Position numbers and translations under genes: made by a program
Source: Sarcodiotheca gaudichaudii
Taxonomy: Eukaryota > Rhodophyta > Florideophyceae > Gigartinales > Solieriaceae
DNA length: 64,000 nucleotides
Reading direction: 5' to 3'
Assembly (NCBI GenBank): GCA_032355985.1
Contig: JAUKVZ010000003.1
Span: 248,001 to 312,000 of the forward strand
Shown here: positions 1-9,912 of the stretch, in pieces
Position numbering within the stretch: position 1 is the stretch's first letter
Layout of the letters: the number at the start of each line of letters is the position of its first letter
Notes under the pieces: generated by a model
The model's input: only the letters and a program-made list of their open reading frames with translations
The model's database searches: none
What the model was told of the DNA's origin: nothing

Positions 1-69
1 CGCAGATCCGCAATTATTGTTCCCGCGTTCTCGTCAACATGCAAGCGCTTTCTCAATCGCGCCGCCGCA

Positions 70-1563
70 TCATCCCTGACGCACGCGCTCCACAAGCGCC
101 TCCATGCTCGATTTCGCGTCGCCAAACAGCATGCGCGCGTTCTCATAGAAGAAGAGCGGGTTATCCACACCCGCATATCCCGTCGCCATCCCGCGCTTGA
201 AGATCACCACCTGCTTCGCCTTCCAAGCCTCCAAGACCGGCATCCCGTAGATCGGCGAGCTTTCATCCGACAAGGCGCTCGGATTGACGATGTCATTCGC
301 CCCGATCACCAGCACCACATCCGTCTCCGGAAAATCATCGTTGATCTCATCCATCTCCTCAACGATGTCATACGACACCCCCGCCTCCGCCAGCAGCACG
401 TTCATATGCCCGGGAAGCCTGCCCGCCACCGGATGAATCGCATAGCGCACCCGCATCCCGCGATCCCGCAGCGTCTGCTCGAAATCATGCACCAGATGCT
501 GCGCCCGCGCCACCGCCATGCCGTACCCCGGCACGATGATCACACTGTCCGACTGCCGCAGCACTTCGGCAAGCTCATCAGCGCTCGTCTCCTGCACCTC
601 GCCCTGCTCTTCGCCATCAACAGCCGGCGCAGCGCCCCCATCGCCCGTGCCGAAGCCGCCGAAGACCACATTCAATATGGACCGGTTCATCGCACGGCAC
701 ATGATGATCGAAAGAATCGCGCCCGATGATCCCACCAGCGCGCCTGTGATAATCAACAAGTCATTGCCCAGCATGAACCCCGCAGCCGCGGCCGCCCATC
801 CCGAATAACTATTCAAAAGCGACACCACGACAGGCATATCCGCCCCGCCGATCGACATCACCAGATGCACGCCCAGCACCAGCGACACAACCGTCATCGC
901 AAGCAGCCACACCATTCCCATCGTCGATGGACTGTCCACCCGCATGAACGGCACGGCCGCACCAATCGCAAAGAGCGCCATCAGCGCATTGGCGATATGC
1001 CTGCCCGGCAAAAGCAGCGGCCTGCCCGACACCGACCCGCGCAGCTTCGCCCACGCGATCACCGATCCGCTGAACGTGATCGCCCCGACGCACACACCCG
1101 CCCAGATCTCGCCCAGATGGATGTACTCCGCCGCCGCCCGCTCGCTCGCCAGGTGCGACGCCTGACTCATGTAGTTCGATACACCAACCAGCACCGCCGC
1201 CAGCCCAACGAAGCTGTGCAGCATCGCCACAAGCTCCGGCATCGCCGTCATCGCCACGCGCTTGGCCAGCACCGCACCAATCACGCCGCCGATGATCAGC
1301 GTCACCGCGATCATCGTGTACGACTCGATCCGTGAATCGAGAATCGTGATCACCAGCGCCAGCGCCATGCCCAGCAGACCCGCGATGATCCCCCGCCGCG
1401 CCGTCTCCTGTGCGCTCAAGCCGCCCAGGCTGAAGATGAATAGAGCGCCCGCCAGCAGATACGCGAATGTGAAAATCCCGTCCGATGCCGACGCCTCATC
1501 CGCCGCAGCGCTGACAGCGCCGCCCGCAGTCGCAAGAAAGGAGCACAACACATCTCCCATCAT
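70..1563 (-). CDS. pntB: NAD(P) transhydrogenase subunit beta
   Basis: Beta subunit of the proton-translocating transhydrogenase, which moves hydride from NADH to NADP+ at the cost of the proton gradient. The 497-residue product has about nine hydrophobic helices after a short N-terminus, then an acidic linker (about 310-335), then the soluble NADP-binding domain III with the [11 protein letters not shown] loop, the [11 protein letters not shown] segment and GANDIVNP. It is slightly longer than the E. coli protein (about 460). Its ATG overlaps the end of pntA by four bases, so the two are translationally coupled. The last 69 bases of the window beyond its stop hold nothing I recognise. Confidence 0.96.
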   Translation of the reverse strand: MMGDVLCSFLATAGGAVSAAADEASASDGIFTFAYLLAGALFIFSLGGLSAQETARRGIIAGLLGMALALVITILDSRIESYTMIAVTLIIGGVIGAVLAKRVAMTAMPELVAMLHSFVGLAAVLVGVSNYMSQASHLASERAAAEYIHLGEIWAGVCVGAITFSGSVIAWAKLRGSVSGRPLLLPGRHIANALMALFAIGAAVPFMRVDSPSTMGMVWLLAMTVVSLVLGVHLVMSIGGADMPVVVSLLNSYSGWAAAAAGFMLGNDLLIITGALVGSSGAILSIIMCRAMNRSILNVVFGGFGTGDGGAAPAVDGEEQGEVQETSADELAEVLRQSDSVIIVPGYGMAVARAQHLVHDFEQTLRDRGMRVRYAIHPVAGRLPGHMNVLLAEAGVSYDIVEEMDEINDDFPETDVVLVIGANDIVNPSALSDESSPIYGMPVLEAWKAKQVVIFKRGMATGYAGVDNPLFFYENARMLFGDAKSSMEALVERVRQG

Positions 1564-3110
1564 GCGGCATCCTTCCGGAACATCTTCAGCATCCGCCGCG
1601 TCACCAGAAAGCCGCCCGCAATATTGATGCTCGCCACCAGCACCGCGATCCCGCCGAGGATCGCCGGCAGATTCAGCTCACCCGTCCCCGCCTGCAGCAT
1701 GCCGCCGACGATGATGATGCCGCTGATCGCGTTCGTCACACTCATCAGCGGCGTATGCAGCGCCGGCGTCACGCTCCACACCACCTGCCAGCCGATGAAG
1801 CACGCCAGCACGAACACCGTCAGGTGATCGAGAAACTCCTTCGGCGCAAATCGAAGCAGCACAAAGAGCAGCACGATCACAAGCAGCCCGCCAGCCGTGG
1901 TTCCCCACGCGATGCGGCTCGGCGCCATGATCTTCTCCTGCTTCGGCTTCGCCTTCGGCTCCGGAACCGGCGCCGCCTTCTTCTTCGAGACCTGTCGCGG
2001 CGGAGGCGGCGCAAGCTCCGCGCCATCCGCAATCACCAAAGCCCCGCGCACAATCTCATTGCTCTGATCAAGCCCGAACTTCCCGTCCGGACTCATCTCC
2101 TTGATCAGATTCACCAGGCACGTCGCGAAGAATCGACTCGCGCACAGCGCCATGCGGCTGGCAAGATCCGTATACCCAATCACGCGCACGTCGTTGACGA
2201 CGACCATCTCGCCCGCAACCGTGCATTCGCAATTCCCGCCCGACTCAGCCGCCAGATCCACGATCACAGATCCCGGATCCATCGACTCCACCATGTCCCG
2301 CGTAATCAGCAGCGGCGCCGGCTTCCCGGGAATCTGCGCCGTGGTGATGATGATGTCCACCTCGCGCGCCTGCTGACGAAAGAGCGCCATCTCCGCGTCG
2401 ATGAACTCCTGACTCATCACCTTCGCGTAGCCGCCCTCCCCTTCGCCCGATTCCTCGAACTCCAGCTCCAGGAAACGCGCCCCCATGCTCCTGACCTGAT
2501 CCTTCGTCGCCAGGCGCGTATCAAAGGCTCGCACCTCCGCGCCCAGCGCCTTGGCCGCCGCCATCGCAGCTAAACCAGCCACGCCTACGCCGATCACCAG
2601 CACATTCGCATGCTGGCTCGCGCCCGCGGCCGTCATCTGCGCCCCGACGAAATCCGGATATGCCTCCGCCGCCTCGATCATCGCCCGATGCCCGACGATA
2701 TTCCCCATAGCGCTGAGCACATCCATCTTCTGCGCCCGTGTCGTCCGCGGAATCCGCTCCAGCGCGATCGCGTTCAGCTTCTTCTCGATCAGCGCCCGCT
2801 TCAGCGCGTCATCCTCATGCAGATTCAGCAGGCAGATCAGCGTCGCGCCTTCCTTCATCAGGCGCGCTTCGACAGCCGAAGGCCGTCGCACCTTCATCAC
2901 GATGTCGCTGTTTGAGTAGATCGCCGAGGCGTCGGAGCACAAGCTCGCCCCCGCCTCCGCAAACGCCTCATCGCTGATCTCAGAGCCCGCCCCGGCGCCC
3001 GATTCAACCTGCACGTCGAACCCCAGCGCGATCAGCTTGCGCACCGAATCCGGCGATGCGCTCACACGCTTCTCACCCGGCAGGTTTTCTTTCGGAACGC
3101 CGATCAGCAT
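1560..3110 (-). CDS. pntA: NAD(P) transhydrogenase subunit alpha
   Basis: Alpha subunit of the transhydrogenase. The N-terminal NAD(H)-binding domain I is of alanine dehydrogenase type: it begins [14 protein letters not shown], has a Rossmann turn [20 protein letters not shown] and ends with the [16 protein letters not shown] signature. A Lys/Pro-rich linker (about 370-395) leads to four membrane helices of domain II, so this is the E. coli-like fused alpha form rather than the split alpha1/alpha2 form. The ATG at 3110 is preferred to the in-frame TTG one codon upstream because the family starts at MLIGVPKE. It is first in a two-gene operon with pntB. Confidence 0.96.
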   Translation of the reverse strand: MLIGVPKENLPGEKRVSASPDSVRKLIALGFDVQVESGAGAGSEISDEAFAEAGASLCSDASAIYSNSDIVMKVRRPSAVEARLMKEGATLICLLNLHEDDALKRALIEKKLNAIALERIPRTTRAQKMDVLSAMGNIVGHRAMIEAAEAYPDFVGAQMTAAGASQHANVLVIGVGVAGLAAMAAAKALGAEVRAFDTRLATKDQVRSMGARFLELEFEESGEGEGGYAKVMSQEFIDAEMALFRQQAREVDIIITTAQIPGKPAPLLITRDMVESMDPGSVIVDLAAESGGNCECTVAGEMVVVNDVRVIGYTDLASRMALCASRFFATCLVNLIKEMSPDGKFGLDQSNEIVRGALVIADGAELAPPPPRQVSKKKAAPVPEPKAKPKQEKIMAPSRIAWGTTAGGLLVIVLLFVLLRFAPKEFLDHLTVFVLACFIGWQVVWSVTPALHTPLMSVTNAISGIIIVGGMLQAGTGELNLPAILGGIAVLVASINIAGGFLVTRRMLKMFRKDAA

Positions 3111-3199
3111 CAAGCGCCTCCCGTCCTCGCAATGGGACGAGGCAAGAGGCTATCAAAATGCCGCGCTCGCCGTCTGCGCTCACATTGGGCTGACCGGAT

Positions 3200-4228
3200 T
3201 TATGTCACTTCCCACGTCTCATTGCCGCGCAGCAATGCCGCAAGATCAGGCGATCCCGCCTTCGATCTCGCCTGCTCCATCTGCGCCTCCAGCAGACCGT
3301 CATACGTCGGCCGATCCGGATCCACATAAAAGACGCCCATCGGCTCCGGCGACTCCGGATGCGCAAGCTGACTCAGCATGAACGCGCGGCTGTGATTCCG
3401 CTCATCATGCACCGCCAGATCGCTCTCGCTCACATCAGCAAGCGATACGACCTCCAGCCGTCCATCCTTCTCCATGATCCCCTTGTCGCGCTCGGCGCCG
3501 AAGATCATCGGCTTGCCATGGTCCAGCAGCATCGTCGTCTCAGGCTTGCTCTCCTTCTGAGACGCATAGAACCACGCCTGATGGTTGAAGATGTTGCAGT
3601 CCTGATACACCTCGATAAACGACAGCCCCTTGTGCTCCATCGCCCGCGTCAGCAGCGTATCGAACAGCTTTACATCCACATCCAGACATCGCGCGATGAA
3701 TGTGCAACCCGCCGCCACCGCCATCGCCAGGGGATTCAGCGGAAAGTCCAGCGACCCCATCGGCGTCGACTTCGTCACCTTCCCGAACTCGCTCGTCGGC
3801 GAATACTGACCCTTCGTCAAGCCATAAATCTTGTTGTTCAGCAGCACCACCGTCAGATCGACGTTCCTTCGCATCGCGTGAATCGTGTGATTCCCGCCGA
3901 TCGAAAGCAGATCGCCATCGCCCGACACGATGCACACCTTCAGATTCGGGTTCGTCGCCTTCACGCCCGTCGCCACGGCAAGCGATCTGCCGTGAATCGA
4001 ATGCACGCCGTACGTATCCATGTAATACGGAAAACGCGCCGCACAACCGATGCCCGAAACGAAGACATAATCCTCCTTGCGAACACCGAACTTCGCCACC
4101 GTCTTGCGCACACCCGCCAGCACGGCATAGTCGCCGCATCCCGGACACCAGCGCACATCACGGTCAGAAGTGAAATCCTTCGGCTTGTAGACAGGCAGCG
4201 ATGTCGTCGCTCCATTCGTCTCGCTCAT
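3200..4228 (-). CDS. korB: 2-oxoacid:ferredoxin oxidoreductase, beta subunit (TPP-binding; KorB-like)
   Basis: Thiamine-diphosphate subunit of a 2-oxoacid:ferredoxin oxidoreductase, which oxidatively decarboxylates a 2-oxoacid to acyl-CoA and reduces ferredoxin. The 342-residue product shows CPGCGDY near the N-terminus, VSGIGC, the TPP/Mg motif GDGDLLSIGG followed by LLNNKIYGLTKGQ, and YQDCNIFNHQAW. The TKGQYSPTS stretch and the two-subunit layout are typical of 2-oxoglutarate-type (KorAB) enzymes, but substrate choice is inferred. The ATG overlaps the korA stop by four bases (ATGA). Confidence 0.93.
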   Translation of the reverse strand: MSETNGATTSLPVYKPKDFTSDRDVRWCPGCGDYAVLAGVRKTVAKFGVRKEDYVFVSGIGCAARFPYYMDTYGVHSIHGRSLAVATGVKATNPNLKVCIVSGDGDLLSIGGNHTIHAMRRNVDLTVVLLNNKIYGLTKGQYSPTSEFGKVTKSTPMGSLDFPLNPLAMAVAAGCTFIARCLDVDVKLFDTLLTRAMEHKGLSFIEVYQDCNIFNHQAWFYASQKESKPETTMLLDHGKPMIFGAERDKGIMEKDGRLEVVSLADVSESDLAVHDERNHSRAFMLSQLAHPESPEPMGVFYVDPDRPTYDGLLEAQMEQARSKAGSPDLAALLRGNETWEVT

Positions 4229-6129
4229 GACGCCGCCTCCTGCATCACGCGGCCATCCATCGCCGCCTCCGTGCGCTCCACCAGATCATCCACACGAAAC
4301 GCCCGCCCGCGAACCAGATTGATCCCCTTCGCATCGATCAGGAACTTCGCGCGAATCAACATGCTCAACTGGCCCAGATTGATCTCCGGCACGATCACAT
4401 GCTCATACCGGCTCAGCACCTCGCCCAGATTCGCCGGGAACGGATTCAGATGCCGCAGATGCGCATGCGCCACGCTTCTGCCCTTCTCCCGCAGGCGCGC
4501 CGCCGCCGTCGCGATCGATCCATGCGTGCCGCCCCAGCCAAGCATCAGCGCCTCGCCCGACTCCGGCCCCGTCACCTGCAAGGGCTCGATGAACTTCGCC
4601 GCCGCCTGCACCTTCGCCGCCCGCAGCCGCACCATCGCATCATGATTCTCCGGGTCATACGAGAGATTTCCCGTGCGATCTTCCTTTTCAAGACTCCCGA
4701 CGCGATGCTCCAGCCCCGGCGTTCCCGGAATCGCCCAAGGCCGGCTCAGCGTTTCCGCATCATGCAGATAAGGCAGGAAACCATCCGGGAAATCGCTCGC
4801 CACCGGATGCTTCACCTCGATCGGCGGAATCGAATCCGGATCCGGCACAAGCCACGGCTCGGCGCCATTGGCGATGTATCCATCAGACAGATACACCACC
4901 GGACACATATGCCGCACCGACAGACGCACCGCCTCAATCGCCATCGCAAAACAATCCGCCGGCCCCGAAGGGGCGACGATGATGCACGGACACTCACTCG
5001 CCCGCCCGAACATCGCCTGCAATAAGTCCGCCTGCTCCGTCTTCGTCGGCATGCCCGTCGCCGGACCGCTCCGCTGCACATCCACCACCACCAGCGGCAG
5101 CTCCAGGATCACAGCCAGCCCCATCGCCTCGCTCTTGAGCGCCATGCCCGGGCCCGATGTGCCCGTCACACCGATCGCGCCCGTAAAGCTCGCCCCGATC
5201 GCCGCACACACCGCCGCAATCTCATCCTCAGCCTGAAAACTCTTCACGCCGAAGTGCTTCATGCGCGAAATGCCGTGCAGAATCTCCGAGGCCGGCGTAA
5301 TCGGATAGCTCGCGTACAGCAGCTCCTTGTTCGCCTTCTGCGCCGCCGTCACCAGCCCCAGCACCGTCGCCTCATTGCCGCCGATACGCCGGTACGTCCC
5401 CGGCTTCCGCTCCATCGGCGCGATGCGATAGCGCACCGGGAATATCTCAGCCGTCTCGCCGAAGTAATACCCCGCGCGCAGCGCATCGATATTGATCTTC
5501 GCGATCTCCGGCTTGTTCTTCTTCTTCGAGAACGTCTCTTCCAGGAAACGAACCGTCGTCTCCACCGGACGCTCATACAGCCAGTACACAACGCCAAGCG
5601 CAAACATGTTGCGGCAGCGATCAATATCCTTCGCGCCCATCCCCGATTCAGCCAGCGACTCCCGCGTCAACCGACTCATCGGCACCTTGTACACGCGATA
5701 CCTCGCGTTGATCTCTTCATCATCGAGCGGGTTGTATCCATCCTCATACCCGCACTTGCGCAGATTCACCTTCTCGAACTCGTCTTCATTGACGATCACG
5801 ATCCCGCCCGGCTCCACATCCTCGATGTTCACCTTGAACCCCGCAGGATTCATCGCGATCAAAGCATTGACCGCATCGCCCGGCGTATGAATGTCCTTGC
5901 TGGCGAACTGCACCTGAAAACCCGACACGCCGAATGTCGTCCCCTTCGGCGCGCGAATCTCAGCCGGAAAATCCGGGAAAGTCGCAAAGTCATTGCCGAA
6001 GAGCGCCGAGGTCGACGTGAACTGACCGCCCGTCAGCTGCATCCCGTCGCCCGAATCGCCGCAGAAACGAATGACGACCTCGTCGAGCTGCTCCGGCGCC
6101 CCGCCGGTCGTCTCCTGATCCATGATCAT
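4225..6129 (-). CDS. korA: 2-oxoacid:ferredoxin oxidoreductase, fused gamma/alpha subunit (KorA-like)
   Basis: Partner of KorB. The N-terminal gamma domain (about 15-200, beginning at VVIRFCGDSGDGMQLTGGQ) is fused to the pyrimidine-binding alpha domain, recognised by YASYPITPASEI, FQAEDEIAAVCAAIGAS, TGTSGPGMALKSEAMG and QRSGPATGMPTKTEQADL. A C-terminal transketolase-like domain holds LGWGGTHGS and PEINLGQLS. No ferredoxin-type CxxCxxC cluster is visible in this subunit, as expected for the KorAB type. I place the start at the ATG at 6129; the same frame is open to a TTG at 6162. With 634 residues it is near the family's usual length. It is first gene of the korA-korB pair and divergent from the gene at 6424. 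Confidence 0.93.
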   Translation of the reverse strand: MIMDQETTGGAPEQLDEVVIRFCGDSGDGMQLTGGQFTSTSALFGNDFATFPDFPAEIRAPKGTTFGVSGFQVQFASKDIHTPGDAVNALIAMNPAGFKVNIEDVEPGGIVIVNEDEFEKVNLRKCGYEDGYNPLDDEEINARYRVYKVPMSRLTRESLAESGMGAKDIDRCRNMFALGVVYWLYERPVETTVRFLEETFSKKKNKPEIAKINIDALRAGYYFGETAEIFPVRYRIAPMERKPGTYRRIGGNEATVLGLVTAAQKANKELLYASYPITPASEILHGISRMKHFGVKSFQAEDEIAAVCAAIGASFTGAIGVTGTSGPGMALKSEAMGLAVILELPLVVVDVQRSGPATGMPTKTEQADLLQAMFGRASECPCIIVAPSGPADCFAMAIEAVRLSVRHMCPVVYLSDGYIANGAEPWLVPDPDSIPPIEVKHPVASDFPDGFLPYLHDAETLSRPWAIPGTPGLEHRVGSLEKEDRTGNLSYDPENHDAMVRLRAAKVQAAAKFIEPLQVTGPESGEALMLGWGGTHGSIATAAARLREKGRSVAHAHLRHLNPFPANLGEVLSRYEHVIVPEINLGQLSMLIRAKFLIDAKGINLVRGRAFRVDDLVERTEAAMDGRVMQEAAS

Positions 6130-6423
6130 GTCGCGCTCACTTTCCGAACTCGAGTCCCGCAAGGCGCTCCGCCTCGCCGCCCGGCCGCAGCCGCGGCCTC
6201 CGGATCTTCCCCGGGCGCATCAAAACACGCCCGAAACAGCATCCTACCGCTCTCCCTCCCCCCTGGGCGAAGATCCTCCCGATTCGATTCCCCTTCCAGC
6301 CGCCTCGCCAATCCAAACGAAGTGTCTAGAATCCGGCCGATACAACCTCCGGCGGCGACTTCCGCCGCCCCCAGTTCCAGCCAGACCACCACCGCCCCGA
6401 TCGGACGCGAAGGAGATCGACGC

Positions 6424-7233
6424 ATGTTCCGGATGAACAACCCCGCAATGCGAAATGATGTTTTCGGAAACTCCGAAACATGGACCCCCGGAAGCGACGC
6501 GGGATCGGAGATTCAGGACGTCCGCGACATCAAACGCAAGGGCGTCATGACCATGCAGGGCACGGTCAATAAGTCCTTCCTCCTCCTGGCGATCTGCGTC
6601 GTCACCGCGGTCGTCGCGTGGGAGCTCGCACTCAAGGGCACGGTCAGCGTCGGCCTCCTCACCTTCGGCGGCATGATCGGCGGCCTCATCTTCGCCCTCA
6701 TCACGATCTTCAAACCGAAGGTCTCCGCCATCACCGCGCCCATCTACGCTGGCCTCGAAGGACTCTTCGTCGGTGGCGTCTCCGCGCTCTACGCAACGCA
6801 GTACGGCGACAAGGTCGATGTCGTCAATACCGACATCGTGATGAATGCCGCACTCGGCACCTTTGGCACCCTCGGCGCCATGCTCCTCGCCTATCGATTC
6901 AAAATCATCAAGCCCACGGCCAAGCTTCGCGCCATCGTCATCTCCTCGATGATGGGCATCATGCTCATGTACCTCGTCTCGATGGGCATGTCCCTCTTCG
7001 GCGCAGAGCTGCCCTACCTGCACAGCTCCGGCCCCATCGGCATCGGCATCAGTGTCTTCGTCATCGCGATCGCAGCGCTCAGCCTCATCTTCGACTTCGA
7101 GTTCATCGAGTCAGGCGTCCGCAACCAGATCCCAACCTGGGGCGAGTGGTACGGCGGCTTCAGCCTGCTCGTCACCCTCGTCTGGCTCTACATCGAGTTC
7201 CTGCGCCTCTTCTCCAAGCTCCAGCGCGACTAG
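6424..7233 (+). CDS. Bax inhibitor-1/YccA family membrane protein
   Basis: Integral membrane protein of 269 residues with a soluble N-terminal tail (about 45 residues) and seven hydrophobic segments, matching the Bax1-I/YccA family in layout. Supporting stretches are the NKSFLLLAICVVTAVVAWE first helix, TFGGMIGGLIFALIT, ALGTFGTLGAMLLAY, a two-helix LIFDFEFIESGV turn with conserved acidic residues, and WGEWYGGFSLLVTLVWLYIEFLR at the end. The start is fixed by AAGGAG eight bases upstream of the ATG; the frame is open far upstream but that part is antisense to korA and not protein-like. Role in bacteria is unclear; calcium leak or membrane protein quality control is known for homologues. Confidence 0.9.
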   Translation: MFRMNNPAMRNDVFGNSETWTPGSDAGSEIQDVRDIKRKGVMTMQGTVNKSFLLLAICVVTAVVAWELALKGTVSVGLLTFGGMIGGLIFALITIFKPKVSAITAPIYAGLEGLFVGGVSALYATQYGDKVDVVNTDIVMNAALGTFGTLGAMLLAYRFKIIKPTAKLRAIVISSMMGIMLMYLVSMGMSLFGAELPYLHSSGPIGIGISVFVIAIAALSLIFDFEFIESGVRNQIPTWGEWYGGFSLLVTLVWLYIEFLRLFSKLQRD

Positions 7234-7302
7234 ATCGAGGTTGACGCCGCCCCGACGGGCGTTACAGTTTTCCTCCCGGCGAGACCCCTCGCCGGAAGTC
7301 CT

Positions 7303-7377
7303 GGCCCCATCGTCTAGCCTGGTCCAGGACGCCAGGTTCTCATCCTGGAAACCGGGGTTCGAATCCCCGTGGGGTCA
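7303..7377 (+). tRNA. tRNA-Glu (anticodon CTC)
   Basis: A complete 75-nt cloverleaf. The acceptor stem GGCCCCA pairs with TGGGGTC, the anticodon stem CCAGG/CCTGG encloses loop TTCTCAT with anticodon CTC at 7339-7341, and the T arm is CCGGGGTTCGAATCCCCG-like. The discriminator is A and the CCA tail is not encoded. A strong terminator follows at 7387. Confidence 0.97.
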
Positions 7378-7386
7378 CTTTCGATG

Positions 7387-7426
7387 CAGGGCGAAGCCTT
7401 CGATGGCTTCGCCCTGTCTCTTTTTT
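7387..7426 (+). terminator. Rho-independent terminator after tRNA-Glu
   Basis: A perfect 12-bp stem, CAGGGCGAAGCC and its complement, with a 6-nt loop, then TCTC and six T residues. Read on the other strand there is no T run after the hairpin, so it serves the + strand (tRNA) only. Confidence 0.9.
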
Positions 7427-7431
7427 GCCCC

Positions 7432-9153
7432 TCACGCGGCCGCCTCCAGCGCCGCCTCCTCCGGATCCTCCCAGCTCTCCGTATCCGCGGCCACCACCTT
7501 GCCGATCCGCTTGGCGAAGTAGTACATCCGCCGATACACCTCGATCACCTCCATCTCCAGCCGATACGCCTCCAGTCGATCCTGCCGATGCATGATCAGC
7601 GCCTCGCCAAGCCGCTCTGACATTCGATCCGTCAGACCACTGATCTCCTGCTTCATCACGATCAAGCGATCCGCCGCCTCCTTGTCATACGTCTTCACCG
7701 CCTGCACCGCGATCTTCAGCGCTTCGCCGGTGCGATCCTGCAGCTCACGAAACATCTCCACGATCTCCGGCCGCTCACTCAAGCCAAGCTCCGCCCAGCG
7801 CGCAAGCAGCGGACTCAGATTCTGATGCAGCGAATCCGCCATGCACTGAAAGTAGTTCATGATCTCAAGGCACTGATTCAACCGATGCGCATCCTTCTCG
7901 ACGATCGGCTCCTCCGCCAGCTTGCGGCTGTACACCAGCACCGCCTCATCCAGCGCATTGACATCCTGCGCCAGCTTCTTCACCAGCGCAAAGTCATACC
8001 TGTGCCCCTTTTCAAATCGCATCGCCTGATGCGCCGAAACCGCCAGATCGCCGATGCGCCCAACCTCCCGCCGCACGCACACAATGCCAAGTGAAGGCGT
8101 CGAGAGCGCCGCCTCCTCCAGATACTTCGGCTTCACGCCCTCCTCCAGCGCCTCAGCCTTCTCCGGCAAGAGCCGCGTCGAAACCCATGCCAGCGGCGCC
8201 GTCAGAGGCAGAAAGATCAGCAGATTCGCCACGTTAAACAGTGTGTGCGCGTTGGCGATCTCGCGCGGCGTCTCAGCGGCAAGACGAGCTGCGCCCTCCA
8301 GATTCGGATACGAAGGCGAAATCGCACGCGTCGCCCACGCAATCTGGCCGATCAGCCAGATCCATATCAACACGCCGAGCACATTGACCAGCACATGCGC
8401 CACCGCCGTCTGCATCGCCGCCCGTGGCTTGCCGATCGCCGCAAGCAGCGCCGTCACGCACGTGCCGATGTTCGCGCCCATCAGAAGCGCAATCCCCGTC
8501 TCCAGCGTCACGAATCCCTGGCTCGCCAGCGTGATGATCAAAGCCAGCGTCGCCGCAGAGCTCTGCACGACCGCCGTAAAGATCATCCCCGCCAGAATCG
8601 CAAGCGCCGGCCGATGCATCTCCTGCATCGCGCTGACGAATGGCTCATAGTCGCGCAGTGGCCGCGACGCATCGCTCATCATCCCCATGCCCAGAAACAC
8701 AAGCCCCAGCCCCGCGATCAATCCGCCCAGATGCCGCAGCGTCGCGCGCTTCATCACGAACTGAAGCAACACGCCGAACGAAACCAGCGGCAGCGCCCAC
8801 GCCACGACGTTGAACGCAATCATCTGCGCCGTGAATGTCGATCCCACATTCGCCCCAAGAATCACGCCGATCGCCTGCTGCAGCGACATCAGACTTGCCG
8901 ACACAAAACCCACCAACAGCACCGTCGTCACTGAAGATGACTGAATCACCGCCGTCACAAAGGCGCCCGTAAACGCCGCCGCAAGCCGATTCGTCGTCAG
9001 CCGCGAAAGCACCACACGCATGCTGCGCCCCGCGATCGCCTTCAGATCCTCCGTGAGCAGCTTCATGCCGAGCAGAAAAATCGCAAGCCCGCCGATCGCG
9101 CCAATGACGATCTGACCCACATCGATGCCTTCATCCATCTGTATCACCTGCAT
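7432..9153 (-). CDS. Na+/phosphate symporter family protein with PhoU-like C-terminal domain
   Basis: Na/Pi-cotransporter family (NptA/YjbB type), expected to move inorganic phosphate across the cytoplasmic membrane. Two inverted repeats carry the hallmark QSS motifs: VIQSSSVTTVLLVGF with GANVGSTFTAQ in the first half, and VVQSSAATLALI with GANIGTCVTALL in the second. Eight or so membrane helices are followed by a soluble, helical PhoU-like region from about residue 350 to the end. I place the start at the ATG at 9153, just before the first helix (GGLAIFLLGMKLL); ATG 9138 is equally possible and the frame is open to 9270. It is divergent from the gene starting at 9280. Confidence 0.9.
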   Translation of the reverse strand: MQVIQMDEGIDVGQIVIGAIGGLAIFLLGMKLLTEDLKAIAGRSMRVVLSRLTTNRLAAAFTGAFVTAVIQSSSVTTVLLVGFVSASLMSLQQAIGVILGANVGSTFTAQMIAFNVVAWALPLVSFGVLLQFVMKRATLRHLGGLIAGLGLVFLGMGMMSDASRPLRDYEPFVSAMQEMHRPALAILAGMIFTAVVQSSAATLALIITLASQGFVTLETGIALLMGANIGTCVTALLAAIGKPRAAMQTAVAHVLVNVLGVLIWIWLIGQIAWATRAISPSYPNLEGAARLAAETPREIANAHTLFNVANLLIFLPLTAPLAWVSTRLLPEKAEALEEGVKPKYLEEAALSTPSLGIVCVRREVGRIGDLAVSAHQAMRFEKGHRYDFALVKKLAQDVNALDEAVLVYSRKLAEEPIVEKDAHRLNQCLEIMNYFQCMADSLHQNLSPLLARWAELGLSERPEIVEMFRELQDRTGEALKIAVQAVKTYDKEAADRLIVMKQEISGLTDRMSERLGEALIMHRQDRLEAYRLEMEVIEVYRRMYYFAKRIGKVVAADTESWEDPEEAALEAAA

Positions 9154-9279
9154 GCTCTGAGTTCGCCCGCGCCGCGCAGCGACGCGAAGCCATGTGCGCC
9201 ACGCACTATAATGATCACCGAAGTGCGCAGGCGACATGCGTCGCTCGCGCGCCAAAGGATCCTTTCTCAAAGGAACACC

Positions 9280-9900
9280 GTGGACCCAGCCGTCGCACTC
9301 GTCAGAGCCTATCTCCAGATCAATGGGTTCTTCACCATCGCCGAGTTTCCCGTTGTCGAATCAATGGATGGCGGCGGCTATCGATCGGTCACCGATCTCG
9401 ACATCCTCGCCGTCAGATTCCCCGGCGCCGGAAGGCTCATCCCCAACTCCCATGGCAAACCGCGCGCCGACCTTATGTTTGTCGATGTTGACCCGGCGCT
9501 GGAAGTCACCGATGAACGACTCGAGTTCATCATCGGCGAGGTCAAGGAAGGCCGCGCCGAACTCAATGAAGGCGCCACCCGACCCGCCGTCATCCGCGCA
9601 GCGCTCACCCGCTTCGGCGCCTTCAACCCGAAGCACATCGATCGACTCGTCGATGAACTCATCGCCAATGGTCACGCGACCACGCCGGGAAAGAACGCGC
9701 GCGTGCGCCTCTTCTCATTCGCCGCGCTCCGCCCGAAGGATCCCGCCCCGAGCTATCACATCATGACGCTCAAACACATCCTCGAGCGATTCGAAGAGCA
9801 GGAATCCAAGTATCGCGACCTCATGAAAATGGCGCAGTTCAAGGATCCCGCCATGGGCATGCTCATGGTCTACTTCAAGGCCAGACGAGGCCACGACTGA
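9280..9900 (+). CDS. Conserved hypothetical protein, possible PD-(D/E)XK-fold domain
   Basis: I do not recognise a named family. The first 95 residues read as an alpha-beta unit with an acidic hairpin, SVTDLDILAVRFP, followed about 40 residues later by EFIIGEVKEG. A D...ExK pair in this spacing is what PD-(D/E)XK nuclease-like folds show, so a nuclease-type core is a reasonable guess. The C-terminal half has a helical region (GAFNPKHIDRLVDELIANGHA), a basic strand and a terminal helix FEEQESKYRDLMKMAQF. The GTG start at 9280 has AAAGGA five bases upstream; an ATG at 9211 would add 23 Arg-rich residues. Its stop is 12 bases from the beta-CASP gene start, implying one operon. Confidence 0.55.
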   Translation: MDPAVALVRAYLQINGFFTIAEFPVVESMDGGGYRSVTDLDILAVRFPGAGRLIPNSHGKPRADLMFVDVDPALEVTDERLEFIIGEVKEGRAELNEGATRPAVIRAALTRFGAFNPKHIDRLVDELIANGHATTPGKNARVRLFSFAALRPKDPAPSYHIMTLKHILERFEEQESKYRDLMKMAQFKDPAMGMLMVYFKARRGHD

Positions 9901-9912
9901 GGTGCGCCCGCA

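Noticed and set aside
5254-6423. In-frame N-terminal extension of the Bax inhibitor-like protein
   Set aside because: Antisense to korA, Arg/Leu-rich; the ATG at 6424 has a strong AAGGAG site and the expected N-terminus.
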